Shown here: positions 35,351 through 45,421 of the stretch, one piece after another
Layout of the letters: each line of letters begins with the position of its first letter
How positions within the stretch are numbered: position 1 is the stretch's first letter
Assembly (NCBI GenBank): GCA_021029095.1
Contig: JAJOHG010000022.1
Span: 124,001 to 188,000, forward strand
Length of the DNA: 64,000 nt
Source: Phellopilus nigrolimitatus
Taxonomy: Eukaryota; Basidiomycota; Agaricomycetes; Hymenochaetales; Hymenochaetaceae
Direction of reading: 5' to 3'
Translations under genes and position numbers: made by a program
Notes under the pieces: generated by a model
The model's database searches: none
Told to the model about the DNA's origin: nothing
What the model saw: the letters and a program-made list of their open reading frames with translations, nothing else

Positions 35351-35740
35351 AGCACACCACAAACACAAAGGCTGAGGCGCAGACTCCAAAGCACAAGACG
35401 ACGAGAAAGAGAATGTAGAGCTGACTTAGTAGGGATCACACTTTGGGGTGGATATTCTAAGAGAACTCGATTGAGTCTCCCAGTCATGTATTGCCTCCTT
35501 ATATACCTTAGTCTAGTGCGCACAGACCAAGCAGTACACTACCTAATATAGTTACACTAGTGGAGCGAGTGGAGCTAATGATGTCATAAGTGATGTCATC
35601 ATCAATGATGTCACTATGATGTCATAGTCTAGACTACGATGTCATAATGACGTCATTGTAGAATGTTCTAGGCAGTCACATGACTGAGAGGTCGCAAGTT
35701 CAAGACAAGGTAAAGGTAAAATAAAATACGTGTCATAACA
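35345..35740 (-). repeat. Gypsy LTR (3' LTR of minus-strand element)
   Basis: It begins TGTTAGAGCACACC and ends GTGTCATAACA. It holds four TGATGTCA strings and one perfect TGACGTCA (about 35648-35655) within some 80 bp, the recognition core of CRE-binding bZIP factors. The TATA-like tatatacc lies near 35498. Confidence 0.85.
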
Positions 35741-35753
35741 TCACCCCCTCTTT
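35741..35753 (-). other. Polypurine tract
   Basis: On the minus strand AAAGAGGGGGTGA lies directly before the 3' LTR, the expected place and composition for plus-strand primer formation. Confidence 0.65.
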
Positions 35754-35840
35754 AAGGATCGACTTCCAGACGATTAACAAAATCAGATGGGGTAGCGGTG
35801 AAGTTCTCATAGGGTCGGAATTTCAAGGCTTGGAAATCAA

Positions 35841-36713
35841 TCATGCTGATGGCTCGGGGTGCAGCTGGGTGCTTTTGTAGAAGTCATTTATCAAACCCCT
35901 TGAACGCTTGCAATTTTCCTGTGGTTCCCAAGTATTGTTCTCATCTGTGTAGCCCTTCCACTTGACTAAAAACTCCAACTTTCCCCGCCTCTGTCTTGCG
36001 TCCAAAATTTCTTCTACCTCATAGTCCTTCTCTTCTCCAACCTCAATCGCTGGTGGTGGCAGAGCCCTTTGTCCAGGGATGCTTGCGGCGGTGTGTAGAC
36101 GTATGCGCGAAACATTGACAACTGGATGAATCTTTATGGTGGACGGGAGTCGCAATTGCACAGCATTAGGCGAGATGACACGCGTGATAGGGTATGGGCC
36201 AATCCTCTTTTCTGCAAGTTTCCGCGAGGGTCGATTTATTTTAAGATTTGTTGTGTCCAGCCAAACCTTGTCCCCTACTTTGTATTTTGGAGCATCCCCT
36301 CGCCTTTGGTCCGCATACTTCTGCATCTCATCTTTTGCTTTTTCTAAAGCAGACTTCGCTTCCTCATGTATCCCCTTCATCCGATTTGCAAAATCCTCTG
36401 CCGCCTCCACCTTTGAATCCCTTCGCACCTCAAAACCCATCCGTGGATTTCGTCCATAAACAGAATAGAATGGAGAAACCTTTGTGGCTGTTTGTACTTT
36501 ATTATTGTACGCAAATTCTGCCATAGCAGTCCAGGATGGCCAGTTTTCTTGGCGATGATCAATAAACATCCTTAAATACTGCTCGATTTCTTGATTCATT
36601 CGTTCTGTTTGTCCGTCTGTTTGTGGGTGATATGCTGTAGACAGTTTTGTTTTGATCCCCAAAATGCCATTTAGCTCTTTCATGAATGCGGACGCAAATT
36701 GTGGACCTCGATC
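35841..36713 (-). pseudogene. Gypsy integrase C-terminal half with chromodomain
   Basis: After the hAT insertion the frame resumes at [10 protein letters not shown], followed by [19 protein letters not shown], which holds the third catalytic acidic residue of the DDE core. The C-terminal part has a basic GPY/F-like stretch ([20 protein letters not shown]) and a chromodomain ([34 protein letters not shown]). Chromodomains of this kind are known to target insertion to marked chromatin. The stop is at 35841-35843. The coding part itself is clean apart from the insertion. Confidence 0.85.
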
Positions 36714-37195
36714 TAGGGCATAGCACGGGTCGATCCGTGGGTAGACCCGGACCCGTTTGCACGGGTATGAGATTTTCAAAACTCATACCCGGACCCGTGC
36801 ATGACCCCCGGACCCGCAGGTCAAATACCTGCGGGTCCGGGTATGACGGGTCCGGGTCAGAGTGGGTATGACGGGTGACCTGCGGGTCACCTTACAATTT
36901 ATTTTAGTTTAAGTACAACTTATTTATTTTATAAAATTGAACTCAGCGGGCTCGACAGTGGGTGCGCGCTCTAACCCGACGCGCGAAAAAGAAACTCCAG
37001 CTCCGCGCGCTCAGCCGGCGCGACATCGACAGGGGAACACCGCAACAGTGCTCCCCGGCGTGTTGCTCACCCCACTGCTCCCGTCGTGCTTCGCCTCCCC
37101 GCCTGCCCGGACCGCGCCTGCGCCTGTGTTTGTCAGCGACGTGCGACCCCCGCCTGCCTTGCCACGCCGCCGCTGCTCAACCCGCCGCCGCCCCC

Positions 37196-37690
37196 GCGGC
37201 GCTTGCGCTCCGTCTTGCAGATGTTCACGCGGATGCCCCAGCGCGAGAGGTGCTTTGTGAGCTCCATGCTCGCCTTCAGGCCGGGAACTCCTTTGTGCTG
37301 TACACCGCGAACGCGCTGCCGAAGCACTGCGCGAGCACCGGCACGTCGTCCACGCCCGCCGCGCGGCTGAACAGGTCGAAGAACCGGTAGTGCGGCCGGA
37401 AGAGGCCCTCGAGCTTCACCGACAGGTCCGAGAAGACGAAGTAGACCACGTTCTTGCCCGTGAGGTCGAGGATGCTCGCTGCGTGCGAGTAGTACTCCCC
37501 GAAGAGCACGCGCGTGAGCTTGTCGGCCTCTGTTGGCGGGGGCAGCGCGTCTGGGTCGACGCGGGTCAGCTGCGGCACCTGTGCGTGCGTGTGTGTCGTG
37601 TACGAGCCGTGCGCAGGGTATCCGTGTGCGGAGGACGCGTAAGCTTGCGACGGGTACGCGAGCGACGCTGCAGAACAAGGGCGTAAGTGT
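37196..37690 (-). pseudogene. Captured velvet-domain gene fragment
   Basis: The reading LTRVLFGEYYSHAAS, then NVVYFVFSDLSVKLEGLF, VLAQCFGSAFAVYSTKEFP and GLKASMELTKHLSRWGIRV matches the velvet domain of fungal regulators of development and secondary metabolism (VosA/VelB type). The last block is one base out of frame: the codons for FPG lack one G (about 37276-37285), so the copy is broken. The N-terminal Ser/Tyr/His-rich part precedes it. Family assignment is from the FSDLSV and STKEFPGL-type motifs; which velvet paralog it came from is not decided. Confidence 0.72.
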
Positions 37691-37759
37691 CGTTCGTTAG
37701 TAATAACGTCAGACGTCGAGCACGCACTATAGGGCGAGACGGGCGACGCGCCCAAGTCC

Positions 37760-38060
37760 TAGCCGGCCTTCTCGCGCTGCTGCTGGCCGTGCCCCTCCAT
37801 ACGACCCCGCGGGTGACATGGGCGACACGCATCCGCGTGCTGCTCCGCCTGAAACATGCGAATCTCTTCCGCCTCCAGATCCTCGTCCATACTCTTCCGC
37901 TTCAATCCACCAGTGCCTGTACCTGTACCTGTACGAGACCTTTTGGTTGGTGCCGAACGAAGTGGACGAAGAACATAGTTGTACAACTTCATAAGCACAG
38001 GCGCAGGAAGCTGGTCAATATCAAGCTCGATCTCTTCGGTGTTTTGACGTTGTAGCTGAT
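37760..38060 (-). pseudogene. Captured BET-family NET-domain exon
   Basis: At about 38037-37955 the minus strand reads EEIELDIDQLPAPVLMKLYN followed by YVLRPLR, the second half of the NET (extra-terminal) domain of Bdf1/BET chromatin readers. A charged tail follows (KRKSMDEDLEAEEIRMFQ), as in those proteins. The bromodomains are absent. It lies just upstream of the velvet fragment on the same strand, so two unrelated genes contributed to this element. Confidence 0.68.
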
Positions 38061-38491
38061 GATCGTGAAGTGGCAGGAGCCAGTGCTGTTGGGCGGTGAC
38101 ATCTGGCTTTGGGGAGTGTCGTAAGGTGCTTGTCGTCGTTGAGTGAGATGTGCGCGGTCGAGGCGGAGGAAATTGTCGAACGAGACACGCATGTCTTGCC
38201 CAATAAAGTAGTTTATTTGGATAGCACAAAGATCAATTGAGCTCAGCTCATACAAAAATAAAGCAGATGTCGAAACTTGTAAAAACTATTTACTTATGTC
38301 TAATTTACTTACGGGTCCTCAATACCTGCGGGTACCCTCGGGTATGTAAAAATTGGCAAAAAAGCAGACCCGGACCCTCAACTGATCCGTGGGAAACGGG
38401 TGACCCATGCACGGGTGACCCGAACCCGTGGGTATTGTCACGGGTCTACCCGTGGGGATCCGCGGGTAAACATGACCCGTGCTATGCCCTA

Positions 38492-39503
38492 CCTCGATCT
38501 GAAATCACCGTCAATGGTAAACCATGGATTTTCCACACATGGTCTCGGTACAACACAGCTAAGCCTAGAGCCGATGTCTCCTCTCTTGTGTTGATCACGT
38601 GGATTTGTTTTGAAAAGTGATCGCAAACCACTAAGAGCGCATTAAAGCCCTGTGCTTCTGGTAATCCGGTCACAAAATCCACTGATATGTCCTCCCAAGG
38701 TGCAGTAGGAGTTTGATTAGGCATCAATTTTCCGGCAGGTTTTTCTGGAAATATTTTGTAGCGTGCGCATGTATCACAGCCTTTGACATAAGTTTGAACA
38801 AACTTAGTCATTCCTGGCCACCAATAGTTTCGCGCAATTAATTCCAATGTCTTCCAGTTTCCTGGGTGTCCTGCCACTGCTGAGTCATGATGTAGTTTGA
38901 CAATTTCTCTCCTAATCTGACCATCTTTGGGGACGTACACCTTTCCTCGATAGAGAATCAGGCCCTGTTCTTCCTCCCATTCCTCGCCTCTCAACCGCCT
39001 CGTTCCCGACTTTCGCAGTTCATCCGCCGCTTTCACCACTGCTTCGTCCCAATCCTTAGCCCCTCTGATCTGCGTCAATAATTCTTTTTCTGCCCCTTCT
39101 AACAGCACATGACCTTGCTGAGTCGCTTTAATTCTGAAAAATTCTGGTTTCAACAGGACTACGTCTTTGTTGTCATTCTCCACCCCCTCTTTAAGGTCCA
39201 CTCGTCTCGAGAGGGCATCAGTTTTACGCATTGTTGCACCAGGTTTATGAATAATTTCAAAATCAAATCGAGAAAGGAATAAGGACCAGCGCGCTTGTCG
39301 ACGGTTAAGTTTTTTGGCTTTCATAAAATATTCCAGGTTTTTATGATCGGTCCAGATTTCGAATTTATGGGTGGAGCCTTCTAGGTGATGACGCCATGCT
39401 TCTAGCGCTCGCATGATTCCCAATAATTCTTTGTCATGCACGTCATAATTTCTCTCGACATCATTCAAGGATTTAGACAAGTATGCACAAGGCCTCCATA
39501 GAC
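38492..39503 (-). pseudogene. Gypsy RNase H to integrase segment
   Basis: From RPCAYLSKSLNDVERNYDVH (RNase H) the frame goes on through KFEIWTDHKNLEYF and the tether region. It then enters the integrase zinc-binding motif (KLHHDSAVAGHPGNWKT ... CDTCARYK) and the catalytic core start (PWEDISVDFVTGLPEAQGFN), ending at TVISDRG, where the hAT element is inserted. It is open throughout. It is bounded by two hAT insertions, one at each end. Confidence 0.85.
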
Positions 39504-39738
39504 TAGAGCTCACCACGAGTCCTTAAAACCCGTGGAGACCCGTGACCAAACCCGGACTACTGATCCGTATTCACGGATCACCCGTTGACGGGTGATCCGT
39601 GGGAAACGGATAGTCACGGGTCCGGGTCGAGAATTTGTGATTTATCAATACCCGCAGGTAGTTCACGGGTTTCAAGGAAAGAGTAGCAAATGTAAATATG
39701 GCGCGTACTGTTGCACGCGGCGGCGGCACTGCGCTGCA

Positions 39739-39995
39739 CCCGGTATCCCAGAGAGAGTAGAAGCGTCCAGTCCAAGGCGCAATCCAACCATTCATTGTCA
39801 GGGTGCCAAAGACCAACACACCCAGAATGCTGAACAGCACGACAGCAACGCGGTTGAGCGATTTAAATTGCTTCGAAGACACGAGCGAGCGCACAAGGTC
39901 GGTGAAGGCAACAAGCTGGAGGAGTCCGAAACACCAAGCGCGGCCATATGTTCACTCGTACGGACGGGCTGAAAACCAACAAAGAAAGGCTGTGT
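39739..39995 (-). pseudogene. Captured STT3 fragment, downstream part
   Basis: The minus strand reads PFFVGFQPVRTSEHMAALGV and, in a shifted frame, GWIAPWTGRFYSLWDTG. Both are diagnostic of STT3, the catalytic subunit of the ER oligosaccharyltransferase. In STT3 the first motif directly follows GTLASMQ, which is found at 40634, so this is the continuation of the same gene after an interposed foreign piece. Frameshifts make it non-functional. Confidence 0.78.
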
Positions 39996-40049
39996 ATTTG
40001 TTTTTTTCTGTATTCGTTCTATTGCGGGAGACGGGAACGGAACGAACGC

Positions 40050-40633
40050 ACCACGACCTTGATCATCATGCTCCCGTTCGCGCCCGCGAAGCCGCTCGCG
40101 CCGCACGAGTACGCGAGCTGCGCGATGATCGTGCTGCGCGGGTTCTGTGAGCGCCGGGCCGAGAGAAGAGAAGCGGGGACATACGTAGTATGTGACGAAG
40201 AGCATCGAGACGCCGACGCCGCCAAAGGCCGGGAAGACGGCATTCGCGGGGAACATGATCATGCCGTCTGCGGGTGCGCGCGTCAGGGCTCGCTGCAAAA
40301 AAAGAAAGGGGGGAGGGGGGCGCACGCACAAGAGATGCCATTGAGGACGTTCAGCAGCACGCCGAGCAGCACGGCGGGCACACTGCGCAGCGCAGCGGCT
40401 ACCAGGGCACGCGCCGCATCGCGCGACATGAGCGACGCGAGCGGGGCGAGGCCAGGCGCGGCGTCGATACCCGCGCCCGCGCCCGTGCTCTTTGTGCAGG
40501 CGGCACCTCCCGAGCCCGGGCGGGACCACCAGTGCTGGCGCGTGTGTGCGGGCGTCTGCGGGCGGGCGGGGGCGCGGGACGAAGATCGTGAGGACGCGGA
40601 TGAGGCGTGCTCGAGGTCAGGTGCGGCCGCTTG
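40050..40633 (-). pseudogene. Captured SulP/SLC26-like transporter fragment
   Basis: Exon-like pieces on the minus strand read VPAVLLGVLLNVLNGIS, then after a likely intron GMIMFPANAVFPAFGGVGVS, and after another STIIAQLAYSCGASGFAGAN followed by GSMMI. This matches the N-terminal membrane region of fungal SulP anion transporters. Intron-like sequences, with pyrimidine-rich acceptors, are retained, so the capture was of genomic DNA. The piece lies exactly between two STT3 segments. Confidence 0.66.
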
Positions 40634-41000
40634 GATACTCGCGAGTGTGCCAACGGCGTACCAAGAGGAGTATGCAACATAGAGACGACTGGAGTAACGG
40701 CCCATTAACAGAAGAACCAATGAATGCAAGGGAATCATGCTAGTGATGAATGCGTAGCCTCCCCAGGCAGCGACCATGTAGAAGTAGAAAAGAGCGGCAG
40801 CTGTGCCAAAGAATGCGCTTCCTACTCTAAGAGCTTTAATCTAGAGGTAAAATGTGAACATGAGCAGGAAGATAGCGATCGCTTCGTTATCGTACGAGCC
40901 CGCGACGGAACGTGAGATGTAGCCAGGAGCGATACCAATGAAAATGGCGGCCAGAAGTCCTGCGCTCTCGCGGCTCGGAATTCGGTGTAGACATAGCTAG
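40634..41000 (-). pseudogene. Captured STT3 fragment, upstream part
   Basis: Minus-strand reading: [20 protein letters not shown], then [17 protein letters not shown], a stop, IKALRVGSAFFGTAAALFYF and AWGGYAFITSMIPLHSLVLL ... GRYSSRLYVAYSSWYAVGTL. This is unmistakably STT3 (oligosaccharyltransferase). The stop is a TAG where the family has Trp (YLWIKAL), a single G-to-A change. Confidence 0.85.
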
Positions 41001-41084
41001 ATGAGAATGATGAGGAGCGCAGTGCACGGTGAGATGAGCTCGATCGGCCACAAACACCTGAGCCGTCGCCCTGCTCGACGTCGA

Positions 41085-41717
41085 GGTCGCGCAGCAGAAG
41101 TGGTGCAGGGGCGACAGTGGCCACGCGGCGCGGCTCCGGGAGAACGTCGTGATCGCGGTCCACCGCCTCGACCTCTCCTCCGTCGAGAGCGTGTTCGCTT
41201 TGCACGCCAAATCAAATCAAAGTGTGTTTTTTTACGGTTTCGGCACTTTCTTCACCCGCGAGCCAAGCGTGCCTGGTGCTCAATTAGTTCTGAAAGATAC
41301 TCCTATGTTTCGCACCTCGTCTGCAACGCCGGCGTCGCGTCCTTCACGGGCTACAACTGGATCCTGTGCGCGAAGCAGCTCTGCACCGAGTTCGTCGCCG
41401 CCGTCACGTGCGCTACCTCCTGTGCCACCCGGGCGTCGTGCGCACGAACATCGCGCTCAAGTCGCTCAACAGCAAGTTTCTCGAGTACCTCATGCAGCTG
41501 TGCTTCTTCATCGTGCGTGCCGTCTCCCTCTTTTGCCTTCCTATGTATTGAACAAACCCCCACGGTGCAGGCGCACTTCCTCGGCTCGCCCACGCACGTC
41601 ATGACACCGTACAAGGCCGCCGTCTCGCTCCTGCTGTTCGCTCACGCCAATGCGACACTCGTGGTGTTCGACGTCGAGGCACAGCGCTTCCCCGCGTGGT
41701 CCCTCAATACCACCTAA
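41085..41717 (+). pseudogene. Captured ERG27-like 3-ketosteroid reductase fragment
   Basis: Plus-strand pieces read ENVVIAVHRLDLSSVESVF, SHLVCNAGVASFTGYNW, VRYLLCHPGVVRTNIALKSL and, after an intron, AHFLGSPTHVMTPYKAAVS. The HLVCNAGV (Rossmann NNAG-type) and CHPGVV motifs fit the sterol 3-ketoreductase ERG27 subgroup of short-chain dehydrogenases. The middle with the Tyr-Lys catalytic pair is missing or rearranged. It is oriented opposite to the STT3 pieces in the same element. Confidence 0.7.
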
Positions 41718-41951
41718 CGTCTTTTCTATTATAATAAATTTGTATTTAATTGTTTTAAAGAGCCACAGGGAGCCGTGAACAACCCGTCGACCTGCTTGAC
41801 CCGCACCCGCGGGTTTCTGAGGACCCGCGGATCCGTGTCCCAACGGATCCAGGTCAAGACGGGTCCGGGTCGAGGATTTTTCGTCACGGGTGACCCGCCA
41901 ACGGGTCCGGTTCAACCCACGGGTGGACTCGTGGTGAGCCCTACCATAGAC

Positions 41952-43189
41952 CGTCATCGCATTTCATCGAAAGTACGGCTCCTGTGGCAAAGTCCGATGC
42001 GTCTGATTCAACTCGCATTTCTTTCCTTGAATCTGGAATGACTACAACTGGTCTAGCGCAGAATTGTGCTTTTAGTTCGTCAAATGCCTTTTGTTCCTTC
42101 TCTCCCCACTTCCAAGTCTTGTCTTTCTTTTTCAAGTCATTTAAGGGTCTGGTGATCTTTGCAAAAAATATATCCTTTTGCCTCCTGTTCCTGAATAAAG
42201 CGTCCAACCTCGTCATCCTCATCCTGAGACAATGGATAAACTTTTGACTTTTTAGGCACGAAGTCAGGTTTTAGGCTTATTTCATGATCCCATGGTTTTC
42301 TTGTTGGGAGCCGTTCTGACGTTTTCTGATCAAATACGTCCAGGAATTCATGAAACCTTTCTGGCACCTTGCTTTTCCAGTCTGGCGGTTCTGCCACCTT
42401 CCAATTGAGGGGTTTGGGGTCAGGATTAGAGCCATCTTTCTCGTCAACGTAACGCAGCCAGAACATCTCTTCCACAATCCTCCTATCCAACTCATCCTCC
42501 TCATCATCATCCTCATCGGCTATCAAGCCCGGCATAGGTTTTATTGTTCGTATCCTAGCCTCCTCCTCTCGCTTTTCTCGCTTCTGCAGTGATTGACATG
42601 TTTTTGGGCATCGAGTCAGCTTTACTTCGCCTGAGCTCCAATCGATTTCTGGATTATGTCTTTTTAACCATGGGTGCCCTAAGATGACAGTGGTTTTACC
42701 CAGGTTACAGATTTCGAAAGTTGCCTTTTCTCGATGTTCCCCATACTGCACAATTAAGTCTACTTCCTCATCTATTGACCCTCCTTGGTTCTTTGTCCCA
42801 TCTACATTGTAGATCGGTATGCTTCGTGCAAGCTTACGTGTCTTTAGACGGTTTGATTTTACAAATTCGGTGTCAATGAAGAGGCCAGTAGCACCACTAT
42901 CCAGTAGCGCTTCTACATCCAGTCTTTCGTTGGTGTCGCTAGTCTGCAATGTGATTCGCATTGCGACATGTCGACTGTTGACCGATCGAATGAATTTCTT
43001 CTCTCCTTTTCCTTCCTTTTCCGGTGATGAATTGCGACAAGAACATGTATTCGAATGGGGAATTAAGCACGCCCTTTTGGCGCCGAGCTCTGAACCAGTC
43101 AGAGACCCCCCTGAACCTTTACAGTCTAATATTACATCATCATTCAAAGAAGAAAATCGATTCTGAGTCACAAGCGGGAGATTGTTCAC
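41952..43189 (-). pseudogene. Gypsy protease, RT remnant and RNase H start
   Basis: The frame starting at 43189 has the aspartic protease (VEALLDSGATGLFIDTEFV), a linker, and the RT entry KPWDHEISLKPDFVPKKSK. It then breaks off at EQEAKGYIF and continues, one frame over, with AKITRPLNDLKKKDKTWKWG and ESDASDFATGAVLS (RNase H). The RT fingers and palm, including the YxDD motif, are absent; in related elements several hundred bases lie between these points. The junction is near 42165. Confidence 0.82.
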
Positions 43190-44386
43190 TTGGACTCGGT
43201 TTGAAAACCCTGCTCCTTAGCCTTCGCTTCTAGAGCATCCTTATCCTTCTGTGCAGCAGCTTCCTGAGCGAAGTAGTCGCGCATCTGGTCATACGTCATC
43301 GCCCTGACATCGAGGCCCACTCTACAGTCCCTCGCATAATGTCCAAGACGACCGCATTTGAAACATTTCACCGGCGGCCTACGGCCCGTCCGGTCCACAT
43401 CCATCGCATTAGGGTCTCTAGGCGCTCCCGTGGTCGACGTCCCTGATGCACCCGGCTGAGCCCTACCCTGTCCATAACTTTGTTGCACCGGCACCTGTGG
43501 TGGCTGGTACGTCCTCGTCTGAGTCTGGGTTTGCGGCGCCTTCCCTGCATTCCCTGACTGTCCTGGAGTCACCCGCTTTTGCTCCGCTGCACCACGACGA
43601 TAGGCTTCGCTTTCTCGCCACTGCCGATCGAGTCGCTGGGCCCACTCGTACCATCCATCGACAAATGTTCCCGACCCTGGTGGGTGTTCGAACCGTTCAA
43701 GGGTTGTAGGCATTGGTACAGACGCGCAAGTAGCTGACCATTAATTCTCTTTTTGAACGCTTCAATCAATGCAGCATCATTATAACCAGTTCGCGCAGCA
43801 AGGTCTTGGAACTTTACTATGAATGCATCCGCCGATTCTGTTCCTTGGCGTATATTCTCCAGCTTGGAGATAGCTGTAGCCTTGGGGTTGGGATCCGCGA
43901 AGCGTAATGAGAAGACATCCGCGAAGCTCTGCCATGTAGGGAAGACCGCAGGAGGGAGAGGTTGGGGTGGGTTGGCATTTTGTGCTGCCTGGCGATTTCG
44001 TGTGTTTTCCTGCAATTTGTCCAACTGCATTTGTTTCCAATCGTTCACCACCTCCCCTTGCATGTACGAAAGCGCAAACGTCACTTCATCGCCCACAGCT
44101 GGGAACGCTGCGTCGTGTGTTGCAATGTAGATTCGTACTGCAAGTAACCATCCTTCCGCCTCTTCCCTCTTTCCATCATAGATCGGTGGTAAGGCAGTTT
44201 TAGGCATGGGGGTCTGGGCGGTGCAGGAGGGGGAACTGGTGCAAGCACTGGCGCCTGAGGTGGGTTGGCCGCAAGGGTGGCAACATTATTGGTAAGAGCG
44301 GCCAACTGTGCACCCAAGTTTACCACATCCTGCGACAGAGTCCCGATGATGTTCAGCAACTGCTGTTCCGTAAAGTTGCCTGCCAT
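43186..44386 (-). pseudogene. Gypsy Gag with two frameshifts
   Basis: It starts MAGNFTEQQLLNIIGTLSQD at 44386. One frameshift near 44205 leads into LPPIYDGKREEAEGWLLAVR (capsid), and another near 43715 leads into TLERFEHPPGSGTFVDGWYE and a zinc knuckle CFKCGRLGHYARDC (about 43321-43362). The C-terminus ends at 43186 and overlaps the next frame by 4 nt, as in elements that use frameshifting or reinitiation. Both interruptions are single-base. Confidence 0.8.
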
Positions 44387-45025
44387 GTCTGGGAAAACTA
44401 ACTAGCAACGAGATATGTTTCGGTATATAATTCTACTAACTACGGCGCCGCCAGGCACACACGCTTCAGCAATTGCACGAGAGGGCTACGACGTGGTGTT
44501 CGCCTGTCCCTTACTACTCGTGGGGTATCGTTCCCAATAGCTCGGCTTAAGCCTACGCTACCAAAAGTTCACCAAGCGCGTGGGGTGCGATTTAATAAAG
44601 CAGGGAGAAGAAAGTGGATACGCGGCGAGTCGGTAGTGGAACCTGACACTCTGATTTCCGCGTATGTGGGAGTATGGGGTTTCCTATCAAAAAGCCGCGC
44701 GTCAATCAAAGGATCAACGACGGTAAGGACGAAGTCGCGGGAACCTGAAGGTGAGGTCGTTCTTGATAGTGTTGGCGTTGAAGGTAGAAGATGGAGAGTC
44801 GATGTGTGTGTCGGAAGTGCTGTTCAGGTCGGAGGTGATGTCCTCGAGGTCGAAGGTCGTACCGTTCTGAACGCACGCGTCGGGTGTGAGGTGAAATGGT
44901 GAAGTGATGAAAACAGGCCGCCGCAACGTGTCGCGACGACAAGGCAAGAGTTTATAGAGGTGAGGGCGAGTTTAGAGATGAGAGAGATAACTGGAGAATG
45001 CGCAATGAGGAGAATCAAGTTCTAC
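44387..45025 (-). other. Gypsy leader between Gag and 5' LTR
   Basis: This is untranslated leader. Short open frames on both strands show no family resemblance. Directly next to the LTR the minus strand reads GTAGAACTTGATTCTCC, which does not begin with TGG, so a standard tRNA 3'-end primer site is not evident. Confidence 0.5.
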
Positions 45026-45421
45026 TGTTAGAGCACACCACAAATACAAAGGCTGAGGCGCAGACTCCAAAGCACAAGACGACGAGAAAGAGAATGTAGA
45101 GCTGACTTAGTAGGGATCACACTTTGGGGTGGATATTCTAAGAGAACTCGATTGAGTCTCCCAGTCATGTATTGCCTCCTTATATACCTTAGTCTAGTGC
45201 GCACAGACCAAGCAGTACACTACCTAATATAGTTACACTAGTGGAGCGAGTGGAGCTAATGATGTCATAAGTGATGTCATCGTCAATGATGTCACTATGA
45301 TGTCATGGTCTAGACTACGATGTCATAATGACGTCATTGTAGAATGTTCTAGGCAGTCACGTGACTGAGAGGTCGCAAGTTCAAGACAAGGTAAAGGTAA
45401 AATAAAGTACGTGTCATAACA
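45026..45421 (-). repeat. Gypsy LTR (5' LTR of minus-strand element)
   Basis: Same 396-bp length as the copy at 35345, differing at about five sites (for example cacatgac versus cacgtgac). The run of TGATGTCA motifs is conserved, except where single transitions alter flanks. Confidence 0.85.

Larger units (their letters stand above)
36714..38491. mobile_element. Non-autonomous hAT element carrying host gene pieces (NET, velvet)
   Basis: Terminal inverted repeats TAGGGCATAGCACGGGTC bound the element, and an exact 8-bp duplication CCTCGATC flanks it (36706-36713 and 38492-38499), the hAT hallmark. Removing it restores the integrase frame (ISDRG / DRGPQF). Subterminal regions are packed with short strings such as cgggtccgggt and acccgtgggt in both orientations. 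No transposase is encoded. The middle holds two gene fragments read on the minus strand. Confidence 0.9.
39504..41943. mobile_element. Non-autonomous hAT element carrying STT3, SulP and ERG27-like pieces
   Basis: The ends are TAGAGCTCACCACGAGTCC (left) and its complement with one mismatch on the right. An exact 8-bp duplication CCATAGAC flanks it (39496-39503, 41944-41951). It interrupts Gypsy RNase H between KCDDGLW and RPCAYLSK. Subterminal repeats of acccg(t/c)ggg type resemble the other hAT element, but the terminal repeat is a different subtype. Fragments of three host genes, two on the minus and one on the plus strand, fill the interior. Confidence 0.9.
35345..45421 (-). mobile_element. 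Gypsy-type LTR retrotransposon, interrupted and lacking RT core
   Basis: Two 396-bp LTRs in the same orientation (TGTTAG...ATAACA) bound the element; I count about five differences, all transitions, so the insertion is fairly young. The internal order on the minus strand is Gag, protease, remnant of RT, RNase H, integrase, chromodomain, as in chromodomain-bearing Gypsy elements. Two hAT elements (36714-38491, 39504-41943) sit inside the integrase and RNase H coding parts. No matching target duplication flanks the LTRs (atatc on the left, gtgtc on the right), so one side has probably been rearranged. Confidence 0.85.

Noticed and set aside
36720..36880. Telomere-like or CRISPR-like short repeats (gggtccgggt and acccgtgggt)
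   Set aside because: They are irregular, lie in both orientations, and are confined to the ends of hAT elements; this fits subterminal transposase sites.
36937..37390. Plus-strand frames of 94-142 codons over the velvet region
   Set aside because: They are antisense to a clear velvet-domain reading and show only Pro/Arg/Ala-rich composition.
40274..40682. Plus-strand frames over the STT3/SulP region
   Set aside because: Shadows of the minus-strand cargo; no family motifs.
43819..44203. Plus-strand frames over Gypsy Gag
   Set aside because: Antisense shadows of the Gag capsid frame.
44890..45025. Standard tRNA primer site for the Gypsy element
   Set aside because: The bases next to the 5' LTR do not start with TGG and match no tRNA 3' end that I know, so no primer site is annotated.
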